DNA from: Roseicyclus amphidinii
GTDB taxonomy: Bacteria > Pseudomonadota > Alphaproteobacteria > Rhodobacterales > Rhodobacteraceae
Reading direction: 5' to 3'
DNA: 64,000 nt
NCBI RefSeq assembly: GCF_030163755.1
Contig: NZ_JASJOE010000017.1
Coordinates: 1-64,000 of the forward strand
Of the stretch, positions 11,420 to 21,161 are shown piece after piece. The position numbers and the translations under genes are program-made. Position 1 is the stretch's first letter. Every line of letters starts with the position of its first letter. Under the pieces are notes generated by a model. The model made no database searches and was not told the DNA's origin. It saw only the letters and a list, made by a program, of their open reading frames with translations.

Positions 11420-11674
11420 TCACAGGCGCACGCCCCAGAAGGTGACGATCAGCCAGACCAGCCCGGTCACGAAGACGACGGAGAGGATGCCGTAGATCGC
11501 CGCCTCCATCCGTTCGGGGGTGTTGAGCGCCATCGCAACGCCCGAGGCGACCATCGCGCCAAGCACGGTGCCAAGGATCGACCCGCCGATGCCCCAAGTG
11601 TAGCCCATCAACATGCCCGTCACGCAGCAGGCGAGATAGACCACCGCCAGCCCATACCAGTAAAGACGCACCAT
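11420..11674 (-). CDS. Small membrane protein (84 aa) in nuo operon
   Basis: Hypothetical protein with three predicted membrane segments (about residues 3-20, 27-47 and 60-80) and almost no soluble part. It begins MVRLYWYGLAVVYLACC and ends in LIVTFWGVRL. GAGGG lies about 9 nt upstream of the ATG. It is flanked by 145-nt and 156-nt gaps on the same strand as nuoF and nuoG. No family recognised; it could be a complex I assembly or accessory membrane peptide, judged by location only. Confidence 0.65.
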   Translation of the reverse strand: MVRLYWYGLAVVYLACCVTGMLMGYTWGIGGSILGTVLGAMVASGVAMALNTPERMEAAIYGILSVVFVTGLVWLIVTFWGVRL

Positions 11675-11830
11675 TCACGCTGCCCTCTGCCATGCCTCGT
11701 CCGGGCCTCGTTCGTCGGGCCCGGCATCGAAGTGTCGCAAGCATACGCAAAAGGGGGGGATGTCGCAACGCCGCGCGCGGCGTGCCGCGGCTGTCCTGTG
11801 GCCTACCTGCAGCAGCGCGGGCCGGGAAAC

Positions 11831-12178
11831 CTAGCGTTCCGCGCAGCGTCCCGAGACGACGGGCTCGCCCCTGTCGGTGCGGCTGACGGCCCAGTCGCCG
11901 GTCGCGGGGTCGAGCACCCAGTCCACCTCGGACGAGCCGGTGCGGCCGATGCAATGCCGCGTCGCCATGAACCGCGCGCTTTCGCGGGCGTCGGCAAGCG
12001 TCGCGCCGGGCGCGCGCACGAGAACCGTGAAATCGCGCCACGTCTCGCCGGTGTTCAGTCGCGCATCGAAAGGCAGCTCCGCGGCCCGCGGGCCACGATC
12101 ACTGAGCGCGGCGCAACCCGTGACAAGGAACAGGACAACCCCCGACAGGATCGTGCGTCGCATCAGTGTGCTGGTCAT
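11831..12178 (-). CDS. Putative lipoprotein between nuoF and nuoG
   Basis: A 115-aa protein with a classical lipobox (VVLFLVTGC, Cys at about residue 20) after a short positively charged N-terminus (MTSTLMRRTIL). The rest, including ETWRDFTVLVRAPGATLADA and DWVLDPATGDWAVSRTDRG, looks like a small beta-rich domain with two more Cys. Not recognised. Starts at 12178 or 12163 both keep the signal sequence. It is one of several exported small proteins interleaved with the nuo genes. Confidence 0.7.
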   Translation of the reverse strand: MTSTLMRRTILSGVVLFLVTGCAALSDRGPRAAELPFDARLNTGETWRDFTVLVRAPGATLADARESARFMATRHCIGRTGSSEVDWVLDPATGDWAVSRTDRGEPVVSGRCAER

Positions 12179-12301
12179 GGCTGCTCCGTTCACGTGGCTT
12201 CGGCGCGCTGACGCCGCCGTGCCCTGCCTGCATATCCGGCCAAAGCCCCGTGTCGCAAGCCCCGAGGCGGCATCGGCGCACCTGCCGGGCCCGGCCGGGC
12301 C

Positions 12302-12493
12302 CTAGACGCGCGCGGCGCGCGTGATCCCGAAGGTCGCCCGCAGGCGCGCGACGACCCCGGCCACCCCCCCGATCAGCTCGGGCGGCGGGCCATCCTCGGG
12401 CCGGGCCTCGGCCACCGTCACGGGGCGTGCAGCGCGCAGGCGATCCATCGCCTCGCGCTCCAGCGTTTTCGCATCCACCGCGGCATGGCACAT
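12302..12493 (-). CDS. Small hypothetical protein downstream of nuoF
   Basis: A 63-aa soluble, Arg- and Ala-rich peptide (MCHAAVDAKTLEREAMDRL at the N-terminus, RLRATFGITRAARV at the C-terminus) that I do not recognise. It is supported by a strong Shine-Dalgarno (GGGGAGGG) 5-6 nt before the ATG and by its place 27 nt after nuoF on the same strand. Without comparison to relatives it could be spurious. Confidence 0.45.
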   Translation of the reverse strand: MCHAAVDAKTLEREAMDRLRAARPVTVAEARPEDGPPPELIGGVAGVVARLRATFGITRAARV

Positions 12494-12520
12494 CGGAACG
12501 CCCTCCCCTGCAGCCGGGCC

Positions 12521-13816
12521 TTACTCGGCCGCGATCTCGACCGTTCCGCCGCGCTTGACGCGGATGCGGTCCTCGATCTCGTGGCGGAAATGGCGCACGA
12601 GGCCCTGGATCGGCCAGGCCGCCGCGTCACCCAGCGCGCAGATCGTGTGGCCCTCGACCTGCTTGGTCACGTCGAGCAGCATGTCGATCTCCTCGACCTG
12701 CGCCTCGCCCTTCACCAGCCGGTCCATGACCCGCATCATCCAGCCCGTCCCCTCGCGGCAGGGCGTGCATTGGCCGCAGCTCTCGTGCTTGTAGAACTTG
12801 GACAGCCGCCAGATCGCCTTGATGATGTCGGTGGACTGATCCATCACGATCACCGCCGCGGTGCCCAGCCCCGACCGCTGCTCGCGCAGCCAGTCGAAGT
12901 CCATGATCGCGCCCTCGCGCATCACCGAGCCGGGCAGCATCGGCACCGAGGAGCCGCCGGGGATCACCGCCTTGAGATTGTCCCAGCCGCCGCGGATGCC
13001 GCCGCAATGGCGGTCGATCAGCTCGTCGAAGGGGATGCTCATCTCCTCCTCGACGACGCAGGGGTTGTTCACGTGGCCCGAGATGGCGAACAGCTTGGTG
13101 CCCGCGTTGTTCGGACGGCCGAAGCCCGCGAACCACTCGGCCCCGCGGCGCAGGATCGTGGGAACGACGGCGATGGATTCGACGTTGTTCACGGTGGTCG
13201 GGCAGCCATAGAGGCCCGCTCCCGCCGGGAAGGGCGGCTTCATCCGCGGCATCCCCTTCTTGCCCTCGAGGCTTTCCAGAAGCGCGGTTTCCTCGCCGCA
13301 GATATAGGCGCCCGCGCCGTGATGCAGGTAGAGGTCGAAATCCCAGCCCGACTTGGCGGCGTTCTTGCCCAGAAGCCCGGCCTCGTAGGCCTCGTCGATG
13401 GCGGCCTGCAGCGCCTCGCGCTCGCGGATGTATTCGCCGCGGATGTAGATGTAGCAGGCATGCGCCTGCATGGCGAAGGAGGCGATCAGGCAGCCCTCGA
13501 TCAGCGTGTGGGGATCATTGCGCATGATCTCCCGGTCCTTGCAGGTGCCGGGCTCCGATTCGTCGGCGTTCACGACAAGGTAGCTGGGCCGCCCGTCCGA
13601 TTCCTTGGGCATGAAGGACCACTTCAGCCCCGTCGGGAAACCCGCGCCGCCACGCCCGCGCAAACCGCTGGCCTTCATGATCTCGACGATCTTGTCGCGG
13701 CCCAGACCGATCAGGTCCTTCGTGCCGTCCCAGTGCCCGCGCGCTTTCGCGCCCGCCAGCGTCCGGTCATGCATCCCGTAGATATTCGTGAAGATCCGGT
13801 CTTTGTCCTGAAGCAT
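12521..13816 (-). CDS. nuoF: NADH-quinone oxidoreductase subunit F
   Basis: NADH- and FMN-binding subunit of complex I, 431 aa, where NADH is oxidised and electrons enter cluster N3. Visible sites are the glycine-rich [16 protein letters not shown] (FMN/NADH), [17 protein letters not shown] and the cluster motif [15 protein letters not shown] with the distal Cys in [13 protein letters not shown]. The N-terminus [14 protein letters not shown] is typical for alphaproteobacteria. It is separated from nuoE by four small genes, unlike the contiguous nuoEF of enterobacteria. Confidence 0.97.
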   Translation of the reverse strand: MLQDKDRIFTNIYGMHDRTLAGAKARGHWDGTKDLIGLGRDKIVEIMKASGLRGRGGAGFPTGLKWSFMPKESDGRPSYLVVNADESEPGTCKDREIMRNDPHTLIEGCLIASFAMQAHACYIYIRGEYIREREALQAAIDEAYEAGLLGKNAAKSGWDFDLYLHHGAGAYICGEETALLESLEGKKGMPRMKPPFPAGAGLYGCPTTVNNVESIAVVPTILRRGAEWFAGFGRPNNAGTKLFAISGHVNNPCVVEEEMSIPFDELIDRHCGGIRGGWDNLKAVIPGGSSVPMLPGSVMREGAIMDFDWLREQRSGLGTAAVIVMDQSTDIIKAIWRLSKFYKHESCGQCTPCREGTGWMMRVMDRLVKGEAQVEEIDMLLDVTKQVEGHTICALGDAAAWPIQGLVRHFRHEIEDRIRVKRGGTVEIAAE

Positions 13817-13874
13817 CTGGCCTCTCTCGCGTCTCTCTCGGCCCGGGTCCGTCGGGCGTCACTGTCGGGTGGCG

Positions 13875-14120
13875 TCAGCCGTCCGAGGCATCCTCGCGCC
13901 GCGCTTTCCACACCCAATAGGTCACAAATAGCGCCCAGACCAGTGCGGCAATCGCCGCAAGGTCGATGAGGAAGGCAAAGCGCACCGGCAGGCCGAACCG
14001 CCCGCCCAGGAAACTCGCCCCCATCCACAGCACCATGGTCGATGCCATGACGATGGCCGCCATGCGGATCTGGCCGCGGCGGCGGCGCTCGGTCTCGCTG
14101 TGCTCGGGTGACTTCGGCAT
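13875..14120 (-). CDS. DUF5337-type two-helix membrane protein
   Basis: An 81-aa protein: a charged cytoplasmic N-terminus (HSETERRRRGQIRMA), two membrane helices (about 20-39 and 48-70), and a charged tail (KARREDASDG). I recall this as DUF5337, a family confined to nuo clusters in Rhodobacteraceae, but the name is unverified. It lies 58 nt upstream of nuoF. The function is unknown; a small supernumerary subunit or assembly factor of complex I is plausible. Confidence 0.7.
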   Translation of the reverse strand: MPKSPEHSETERRRRGQIRMAAIVMASTMVLWMGASFLGGRFGLPVRFAFLIDLAAIAALVWALFVTYWVWKARREDASDG

Positions 14121-14199
14121 CTCCGGTCCCTGCGGTCTCGGGTCGCCTGTCCCCTAGCGGATCACGGGGGGCCGAGGCAATCCCCGGCCCCGCCGCGGG

Positions 14200-14820
14200 T
14201 CACTTCCGCGCGCGCGCCTGCCCCACGATGTCATGCCGGGCGCAGATCATGCGAAACCCCTTTTGCTGCGCATCGAGCCAGGCGATCCCCTCCTCGTCCA
14301 GCGCGGCAAGCTGGTCGTAGTGGAAGATCCCGAACTCGTTGAGCGCCGCCGCAAGCTTCGGCCCCACCCCCGCAAGCACGGTCAGGTCATCGGCCTTGCC
14401 GCCCCGCGGCTCGTCCAGCAGATGCGGGCTCGGCACATCGGCGACCAGAGCAGCCGCGGGCTCGGGCGCTGGCACCGGCACCGGCTCGGGGTCCGGGACC
14501 GCCACCGCGACCGGCGTCGCCTCGGGCGCAGCTGCCGCGTGCGGCGTGGCGGCAGGACCGGCTGTCGGTTCGACCGCCGCCTCGGACACCGGAATATCCG
14601 GCGTCATCGGCACGACGCGGGCCGTCCCCTGCGCTGCAACAGACGCTGGAGCGGCGGCCACGCGCGCCATCGCGGCCCAGAAGCTGCGCGGGGCGCTCAA
14701 CCCCATGTGCAGGGTCTGCAACGCGGCGTTTCCGGCAAAGGCCGTGCTGTATCCGGTAACGTGCAGGATCGTGCGCTGCACGGCTTGGCCGCGCAGCCAC
14801 ATGTCTTCGGCGAAGTTCAT
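14200..14820 (-). CDS. Helix-hairpin-helix-like protein with phasin-like N-terminus
   Basis: A 206-aa protein in three parts: an N-terminal helical segment (MNFAEDMWLRGQAVQRTILH to about residue 60, phasin-like), a low-complexity Ala/Pro/Val/Glu linker (about 60-130), and a C-terminal domain (LAGVGPKLAAALNEFGIFHY, then DQLAALDEEGIAWLD). This last domain is the same module found at the C-terminus of the next gene and of NuoE. It has the GVGPKL hairpin of helix-hairpin-helix proteins. RBS GAGAGGTGGAC precedes ATG 14820. Function unknown; the shared module suggests a common binding partner. Confidence 0.7.
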   Translation of the reverse strand: MNFAEDMWLRGQAVQRTILHVTGYSTAFAGNAALQTLHMGLSAPRSFWAAMARVAAAPASVAAQGTARVVPMTPDIPVSEAAVEPTAGPAATPHAAAAPEATPVAVAVPDPEPVPVPAPEPAAALVADVPSPHLLDEPRGGKADDLTVLAGVGPKLAAALNEFGIFHYDQLAALDEEGIAWLDAQQKGFRMICARHDIVGQARARK

Positions 14821-14870
14821 GTCCACCTCTCGGGTTTCGTGTTCAAAAACCCTCCCGGTGGACAGTATAC

Positions 14871-15581
14871 TCAGTAAACGTCGCCCTTGTCGACTTTTTG
14901 CGAAAACTCCGTCTGACCGCCCGAGGCCAGCAGCTTCGCCTGTTCGACCCAGGTATCGCGGCTCACGCGGCCCTTGAAGCCTTCGAGGTTCCGGTCGACC
15001 CAGACGACCTCTGCCTCGGTCCAGGCCGCGATCTGGTCGAAATGGTAGAAGCCAAGGGAATTGCACAGCTTTTCAAGCTTCGGGCCGATCCCCTTGATCT
15101 TCTTCAGGTCATCCGCCCCCCCTTCGCGCGGGGCGTCGAGCGTCGCGGGGCGGGTGCCCTCCTCGCTGGTGGCCGGGGTCGGTGCGGCCGGTTCCGGCGC
15201 AGCCTCGGGGGCCTGTTCCGGCATCGGGGCCGGGGTTTCTGTCGCGGCGGGGGCGGGTGCCGGGGCCTGGGCCGACTCCGATGCAGCCGGGGCAGCAGGG
15301 GCCGCCGGAGCGGCAGGGGCCGGCGATGCGACCTGCGCCGGGGCCTGCGCCGGGGTCGAGGCGGTCACGCTGCCCGGCTTAACGGGGCCGGGCAGCGGTT
15401 TGAGGAACAGCCAGGACAGGATCGAGCCGAGCACCAGAAAGATCACCGCCGCGGCGAACAGCGCCTGCAGCAGGGTCCAGTCCCCGAGGATCATCAGCCC
15501 CGCCATGGCGACGAAGCCCGCCGCCGAGGCGATGGCCCAGACGATGGCCAGGTTGATCAGGCCGCCGGACGTTGAATTCAT
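14871..15581 (-). CDS. Membrane-anchored helix-hairpin-helix-like protein
   Basis: A 236-aa protein with two N-terminal membrane helices (about 8-30 and 36-58), a long Ala/Pro/Glu linker (about 65-160) and a C-terminal module (LKKIKGIGPKLEKLCNSLGF, then [20 protein letters not shown]). The module is nearly identical in pattern to the C-terminus of NuoE two genes upstream. The start ATG at 15581 has GGGGGAAA upstream. The architecture suggests a membrane tether presenting the module on a flexible arm next to complex I (inference). Confidence 0.75.
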   Translation of the reverse strand: MNSTSGGLINLAIVWAIASAAGFVAMAGLMILGDWTLLQALFAAAVIFLVLGSILSWLFLKPLPGPVKPGSVTASTPAQAPAQVASPAPAAPAAPAAPAASESAQAPAPAPAATETPAPMPEQAPEAAPEPAAPTPATSEEGTRPATLDAPREGGADDLKKIKGIGPKLEKLCNSLGFYHFDQIAAWTEAEVVWVDRNLEGFKGRVSRDTWVEQAKLLASGGQTEFSQKVDKGDVY

Positions 15582-15649
15582 GACAGTTTCCCCCGTTATG
15601 CGTATGGCACCGCATGTGTAGCCCGGAGAAAACCGTTTGTCTTGTCCCT

Positions 15650-15892
15650 TCAGGACGTTTTGTCGCGCCCCGTGACTTCCGCGGCGCGGGCCGCGAGCAT
15701 GGCGTCGTAGTCGGTGGCGAAAAGAAGCTGGCCCAGCCAGCCGCCCACGATCGTGGTGCCCAACCCCGCGATGGCCCCCACCGCGACCCACAGGCCCAGC
15801 CAGCCCACCGCCGCCAATGCCACGGTCAGGCCCATGATCGCCGCCCCTGTCCAGACCACCATGATCGCCACAAGCTTATATCGCCCGGTCAT
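15650..15892 (-). CDS. Small two-helix membrane protein downstream of nuoE
   Basis: An 80-aa hydrophobic protein (MTGRYKLVAIMVVWTGAAIM, then GLWVAVGAIAGLGTTIVGG) with two or three membrane segments and a short charged tail. Not recognised. The start ATG at 15892 is preceded by AGGGAGAT, which lies in the 3' arm of a predicted hairpin (15897-15943), so its translation may be controlled. It lies in the nuo operon between nuoE and the membrane-anchored HhH protein. Confidence 0.65.
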   Translation of the reverse strand: MTGRYKLVAIMVVWTGAAIMGLTVALAAVGWLGLWVAVGAIAGLGTTIVGGWLGQLLFATDYDAMLAARAAEVTGRDKTS

Positions 15893-15896
15893 GCCT

Positions 15897-15943
15897 GCTA
15901 TCTCCCTCACATCGCAGATTTTTTCATGTGGCGAGCAGATAGC
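15897..15943 (-). promoter_or_regulatory. Hairpin that could mask the RBS of the small membrane gene
   Basis: On the mRNA strand GCTATCT pairs with AGATAGC and, further in, CACAT pairs with ATGTG, with a 13-nt loop between the inner arms. The ribosome binding sequence GAGGGAG of the gene starting at 15892 falls between the two 3' arms, so folding would sequester it. It might equally be a processing or termination structure between nuoE and the next gene. Confidence 0.45.
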
Positions 15944-16001
15944 GGCGCGCAGCCCGGCGTCGAGGCGCGCAGGCTGCGACATATCGGCAAAAGGGGCGGG
16001 A

Positions 16002-17108
16002 TCAGCCCTCGGCGGCGAAGCTCTTGGCTTGCCCGATCCAGTCGTCGCGCTCGATCCGACCCTTGAACTTCAGCCGGGCGTCGACCCAGGCGACCTCGGC
16101 GGGGGTCCATGCGGCGATCTGGTCGAAATGGTAGAACCCCATCTCGTGCAGCAGCCCCTCGAGCTTCGGACCCACGCCCGAGATCCGCTTGAGGTCGTCG
16201 GGCGCCTGGCCTTCACGCGGCGCATCGAGCCGCTCGGGCTCGGCCTCGTCGACCTCGGCGGCGACGGCGGGTACGCCCGTCTCGGGCTTGGCGGTGCCCT
16301 GAACGGGGGCCTCGCGCTTGTCGATGCCGGTCTTGTCGGCCGGAACGGCCTCGGCCAGCACGGGCTTTTTCGGCGTGGGCTTCACGTCGACCGCGCCCGA
16401 CTGCTTGCCCCAGGGGGCGAGCAGCGGCACCTCGGTCCCGTCGATGCGCTTGATCGTGTCGCCGATGTCGGTCGCCAGCCGCGCCGAGACGTTCAGCGCG
16501 TCGCGCCCGGCCTCATGCGCGGTGAGCGAGGTCAGCCCGCCCGCCGGTTCGCTGGCATAGCGCCCGTTCTGCGGCCCCGGCGTCGGCACGCGGCCCGCGG
16601 CCATCTCGTCGATGATCCAGGCCAGCTTCTCGGCGGTCAGATCCTCGTAGTAATCCTTGCCGATCTGCGCCATCGGCGCATTCGCGCAGGCACCGAGGCA
16701 TTCCACCTCTTCCCAGCTGAACTTGCCGTCGGCCGACAGCTGATGCGCCTTCGGCGCGATCTTGTCCTTGCAGACCGCGACTAGGTCCTCGGCCCCGCAG
16801 ATCATGCAGGACGTGGTGCCGCAGATCTGCAGATGCGCGACCGAGCCCACCGGCTGCAGCTGGAACATGAAATAGAAGGTCGCAACCTCGAGCGCGCGGA
16901 TATGCGCCATGCCCAGCATGTCCGCGACATGTTCGATCGCGGGGCGGGTCAGCCACCCCTCCTGCTCCTGCGCGCGCCACAGCAGCGGAATGATCGCGCT
17001 GGCCTGCCGGCCCTCGGGATACTTGGTGATCTGCGCCTCGGCCCAGGCCTGGTTGGCGGGCGTGAAGGCGAAGCTTGCGGGCTGGTCGGGGTGGAGACGG
17101 CGAAGCAT
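16002..17108 (-). CDS. nuoE: NADH-quinone oxidoreductase subunit E with C-terminal HhH-like extension
   Basis: 24-kDa-type complex I subunit binding 2Fe-2S cluster N1a, next to NuoF. Cluster ligands are in [15 protein letters not shown] and [10 protein letters not shown]. The protein is 368 aa, roughly twice the enterobacterial length: residues 1-200 are NuoE, about 200-300 a Lys/Pro/Ala/Glu linker, and 300-368 a module with [20 protein letters not shown] and [18 protein letters not shown] shared with two downstream genes. Start ATG at 17108 ([16 protein letters not shown]). Extended NuoE is known in Rhodobacteraceae; the extra domain's role is not known to me. Confidence 0.93.
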   Translation of the reverse strand: MLRRLHPDQPASFAFTPANQAWAEAQITKYPEGRQASAIIPLLWRAQEQEGWLTRPAIEHVADMLGMAHIRALEVATFYFMFQLQPVGSVAHLQICGTTSCMICGAEDLVAVCKDKIAPKAHQLSADGKFSWEEVECLGACANAPMAQIGKDYYEDLTAEKLAWIIDEMAAGRVPTPGPQNGRYASEPAGGLTSLTAHEAGRDALNVSARLATDIGDTIKRIDGTEVPLLAPWGKQSGAVDVKPTPKKPVLAEAVPADKTGIDKREAPVQGTAKPETGVPAVAAEVDEAEPERLDAPREGQAPDDLKRISGVGPKLEGLLHEMGFYHFDQIAAWTPAEVAWVDARLKFKGRIERDDWIGQAKSFAAEG

Positions 17109-17170
17109 CGGGCGGTGTCCTTGAACTTTCGAGCGCGGCGAAGGCGTTACCTGCGGGAGCCTCCGGCGGG

Positions 17171-17191
17171 GATATTTGAGAAACGGAGAAG
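17171..17191 (+). repeat. Interspersed repeat fragment (GATATTTGAGAAACGGAG)
   Basis: The tail of the composite intergenic repeat described at 38305 and 47916, here without the G-run hairpin. It lies in the 98-nt gap between nuoD and nuoE. The shared core is ATATTT, 2-3 variable bases, then GAAACGGAGAAG. Confidence 0.6.
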
Positions 17192-17206
17192 CAGGGGATG
17201 CGGCAT

Positions 17207-18430
17207 CTACCGGTCCACTTCTCCGAACACGATGTCGAGCGAACCCAGGATCGCCGAAACATCCGCCAGCTGGTGACCGCGGCACAGGTGATCCATCGCC
17301 TGCAGATGCGCATAACCCGGCGCGCGCAGCTTGGCGCGGTAGGGTTTGTTGGTGCCGTCGGCCACGAGATAGACGCCGAACTCGCCCTTGGGCGCTTCGA
17401 CGGCGGCGTAGATCTCGCCCTCGGGCACGTGGAAGCCCTCGGTATAAAGCTTGAAGTGGTGGATCAGCGCCTCCATCGAGGTCTTCATCTCGCCGCGCTT
17501 GGGCGGGCTGATCTTGCCGCGGGCCATGATCTCGCCGGGGCCTTCCTCGCGCAGCTTGGCGCAGGCCTGCTTGATGATCGATCGGCTCTCGCGCATCTCG
17601 GCCATGCGGCAGAGGTAGCGATCATAGCAATCGCCGTTCTTGCCGACGGGGATCTGGAAGTCGAACTCGTCGTAGCACTCGTAGGGCTGCGCGCGGCGCA
17701 GGTCCCAGGCGAAGCCCGAGCCGCGCACCATGACGCCCGAGAACCCCCATTCCTGGATGTCCTGCTCGGTCACCACGCCGATATCGACGTTGCGCTGCTT
17801 GAAGATGCGGTTCTCGGTCAGCAGCGTGTCGATGTCGTCCAGTGCCTTCGGAAACTCGTCGGCCCACTGGTCGATATCGTCGATCAGCGCCTCGGGCAGA
17901 TCCTGGTGCACGCCGCCGGGGCGGAAATAGGCGGCATGGAGCCGCGCCCCGCAGGCGCGTTCGTAGAAGATCATCAGCTTCTCGCGCTCTTCGAACCCCC
18001 AGAGCGGCGGCGTCAGCGCGCCCACGTCCAGCGCCTGCGTGGTGACGTTCAGCAGGTGGTTCAGGATGCGCCCGATCTCGCAGTAGAGCACGCGGATCAG
18101 CTGCGCCCGGCGCGGCACCTCGGTGCGGGTCATCTTCTCGATGGCCAGCACCCAGGCATGTTCCTGGTTCATCGTGCCAACATAGTCGAGCCGGTCGAAA
18201 TAGGGCAGGTTCTGCAGGTAGGTGCGGCTTTCCATCAGCTTCTCGGTCCCGCGGTGCAGCAGGCCGATATGCGGATCGCAGCGCTCGCAGATCTCGCCGT
18301 CCAGCTCCAGCACAAGGCGCAGAACGCCATGCGCCGCCGGGTGCTGCGGGCCGAAGTTGATGTTGAAGTTGCGGATCTTCTGCTCGCCGGTCTCGGCGTC
18401 GGAGAAGCCCTTGGATCCGTCCATCATCAT
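17207..18430 (-). CDS. nuoD: NADH-quinone oxidoreductase subunit D
   Basis: 49-kDa subunit of complex I, 407 aa, lining the quinone-binding site. It shows [20 protein letters not shown] and [16 protein letters not shown] near the N-terminus and the family C-terminus ([13 protein letters not shown]). The start was placed at the ATG at 18430, with AAGGGAGACC upstream, overlapping the stop of the sulfotransferase gene (ATGA), so the two are translationally coupled. Confidence 0.97.
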   Translation of the reverse strand: MMMDGSKGFSDAETGEQKIRNFNINFGPQHPAAHGVLRLVLELDGEICERCDPHIGLLHRGTEKLMESRTYLQNLPYFDRLDYVGTMNQEHAWVLAIEKMTRTEVPRRAQLIRVLYCEIGRILNHLLNVTTQALDVGALTPPLWGFEEREKLMIFYERACGARLHAAYFRPGGVHQDLPEALIDDIDQWADEFPKALDDIDTLLTENRIFKQRNVDIGVVTEQDIQEWGFSGVMVRGSGFAWDLRRAQPYECYDEFDFQIPVGKNGDCYDRYLCRMAEMRESRSIIKQACAKLREEGPGEIMARGKISPPKRGEMKTSMEALIHHFKLYTEGFHVPEGEIYAAVEAPKGEFGVYLVADGTNKPYRAKLRAPGYAHLQAMDHLCRGHQLADVSAILGSLDIVFGEVDR

Positions 18431-19326
18431 GGTCTCCCTTTTCCCGGTGCGACCCATTTTTCGGGGATGTCCGACCCGAACCGGTCGGCGAGGAATGCGT
18501 ATTCGTCGGCCAGCGTCGCATGCAGCCGCCGCGTCATCTCGGGCGAGGGCTGGTCGTTGCCGCTCGTGCTCCAGATGACCTTGTTGTAGTCGCCCGGCTT
18601 GCGGGCCACGCCGAGCCAGTCGTTCAGCGCATCCATCGTCGCGTCGGTGAACAACCGCTCGTAGAACAGGTAGCAGATCTGCGCGCGCGGCACGACCTTC
18701 TCCAACTCGCGGATCAGCCGGGCGTAGGTCGAGCGCCGCTCGGCCCCGAGCTGGCTGCCCTCGAGATACAGCTCGCAGAGCTGGTCGATGCCCTGCAGCG
18801 CCACCACGGGGGCCACGTCGGTCACGTGCCGCATCCGCAGCGACGAGATCAGGCGCTTCAGCGGATCGCGCATGATGAACAGGAACTTCGCATCGGGCGC
18901 GATGCGCAGCATCTCGGCAAAGGCGTCGGCCTCGAGCGTGGAATAGGCGGGCGTGATGTCGGCCACCACCCGCTCGCCGCGGCGGCCGTTCAGCATCAGC
19001 TCGCGGTAGGCGGCGTGATCGGGGCTGCGGTCGGTGTGCATCCGCAGCAGCGCGCCCTGGTATTCGACCGAGGGAAAGGGGATCACGTCATCCTCGCGCC
19101 GCGGCTGCGCGTAACCCCATTTCTCCGACAGGGCGCGGGCCAGCATGTTGGCGCGCCGCTGCGTGGTCGCCCGCTTCTCCTCGCCGAAGATGCTGTCGAA
19201 GTAATGCATCTCCTTGACCGCCGGCACATGCACGTCGGGATGGTCGCAGAAATAGTCGTGCAACCAGGTGGTGCCCGCCTTCTGCGCGCCGAGGCAATAG
19301 AGGAACGTGGGGGCGTCCGTGCTCAC
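18427..19326 (-). CDS. Sulfotransferase-family protein inserted between nuoC and nuoD
   Basis: A 299-aa PAPS-dependent sulfotransferase-fold protein. The 5'-phosphosulfate loop is [14 protein letters not shown] (residues 13-26) and the 3'-phosphate motif is [14 protein letters not shown] (from residue 151). The acceptor is unknown; relatives sulfate carbohydrates, proteins or lipids. The start is GTG at 19326 overlapping the nuoC stop (GTGA), and the stop overlaps the nuoD start (ATGA), so it is co-translated with complex I subunits although it has no known link to NADH oxidation. Confidence 0.88.
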   Translation of the reverse strand: MSTDAPTFLYCLGAQKAGTTWLHDYFCDHPDVHVPAVKEMHYFDSIFGEEKRATTQRRANMLARALSEKWGYAQPRREDDVIPFPSVEYQGALLRMHTDRSPDHAAYRELMLNGRRGERVVADITPAYSTLEADAFAEMLRIAPDAKFLFIMRDPLKRLISSLRMRHVTDVAPVVALQGIDQLCELYLEGSQLGAERRSTYARLIRELEKVVPRAQICYLFYERLFTDATMDALNDWLGVARKPGDYNKVIWSTSGNDQPSPEMTRRLHATLADEYAFLADRFGSDIPEKWVAPGKGRP

Positions 19327-19943
19327 GAGCCAGCCTTTTCCCCGGCCTTCTCGTCACCGGGGAGCACGTAATCGGCACCCTCCCAGGGCGACATGAAATC
19401 GAACTGCCGGTATTCCTGCACCAGCTTCACCGGCTCGTAGACGACGCGCTTGAGCTCTTCGTCGTAGCGCACCTCGGTATAGCCGGTGGTCGGGAAATCC
19501 TTGCGCAGGGGATGCCCGCGGAACCCGTAATCGGTCAGGATGCGGCGCAGGTCGGCATGGCCCGTGAACAGGATGCCGAACATGTCGTACACCTCGCGCT
19601 CGTACCAGCCCGCGCCCGGATGGACGGAGGTGATCGAGGCCAGCATCTCGTCATCGCGCAGGCCGCATTTCACGCGGATGCGGTGGTTCTGATACATGCT
19701 CAGGAAATGCCACACGACCTCGAAGCGGCGATCCCGCTCGGGGTAGTCGACCGCGGTGATGTCGATCAGGGTCGAGAACTTGCAGGTCGGGTCCGACTTC
19801 AGCCAGTCGACGAACTCGACCAGGGCTGCGGGCGCGATTTCCACGGTCAGCTCGCCATGGGCGGACACATCCGTGCCCAGCACCGCGTCGGCCTGTTTCT
19901 CGGCGATATGGGCCGCCAGTTCGTTCAGCGCGTCCACGCTCAT
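19323..19943 (-). CDS. nuoC: NADH-quinone oxidoreductase subunit C
   Basis: 30-kDa peripheral-arm subunit of complex I, 206 aa, separate from NuoD as usual outside enterobacteria. Family motifs are [19 protein letters not shown] and [19 protein letters not shown]. Start ATG at 19943 ([16 protein letters not shown]). The stop overlaps the GTG of the sulfotransferase gene; nuoB lies 28 nt upstream. Confidence 0.96.
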   Translation of the reverse strand: MSVDALNELAAHIAEKQADAVLGTDVSAHGELTVEIAPAALVEFVDWLKSDPTCKFSTLIDITAVDYPERDRRFEVVWHFLSMYQNHRIRVKCGLRDDEMLASITSVHPGAGWYEREVYDMFGILFTGHADLRRILTDYGFRGHPLRKDFPTTGYTEVRYDEELKRVVYEPVKLVQEYRQFDFMSPWEGADYVLPGDEKAGEKAGS

Positions 19944-19971
19944 GCCATTCTCCTTGTCGCGCCGGGGCGCG

Positions 19972-20861
<890 letters not shown>

Positions 20862-20938
20862 GGGTGTCCCTTGGCTCGTCCCTGGGGTGGGACCTGACGC
20901 AACAGGAGAAGCCTCCGCCGCGCGGGTCCGGTCGTTGG

Positions 20939-20998
20939 CCCCCGATTTACGCCCCGCGTCGCGGACGGTCAACACGGCGAGGTGCGGCAAATCGGGGG
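20939..20998. promoter_or_regulatory. Inverted repeat spanning the putative nuo promoter
   Basis: A perfect 10-bp inverted repeat, CCCCCGATTT at 20939-20948 and AAATCGGGGG at 20989-20998, brackets the -35/-10 pair of the nuo promoter candidate, centres 50 bp apart. It could be a two-site operator for a dimeric regulator or a DNA loop element. I see no other strong motif in the 300 nt between nuoA and the FkbM gene. Confidence 0.4.
20944..20972 (-). promoter_or_regulatory. Putative sigma-70 promoter of the nuo operon
   Basis: On the minus strand TTGACC (20967-20972) is separated by exactly 17 bp from TAAATC (20944-20949). The -35 box is 5/6 to consensus and the -10 box is weak. It lies about 85 nt upstream of the nuoA ATG, in the only sizeable gap on the 5' side of the operon. 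Confidence 0.45.
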
Positions 20999-21161
20999 AT
21001 CGTGCCGCGCCGGATGGACGCGGATCGCACACCCCCTGCCCCGGTTGCCGCGCCACATCGCACCCCGCCAAGGTCCCGCCCGGCACATGGGGATTGCATG
21101 GGGGTTGAACCGTCGCAGGATGCCGTGTTCAAGGAGGCCGAGACAGGTGTGAGGTATCGAG

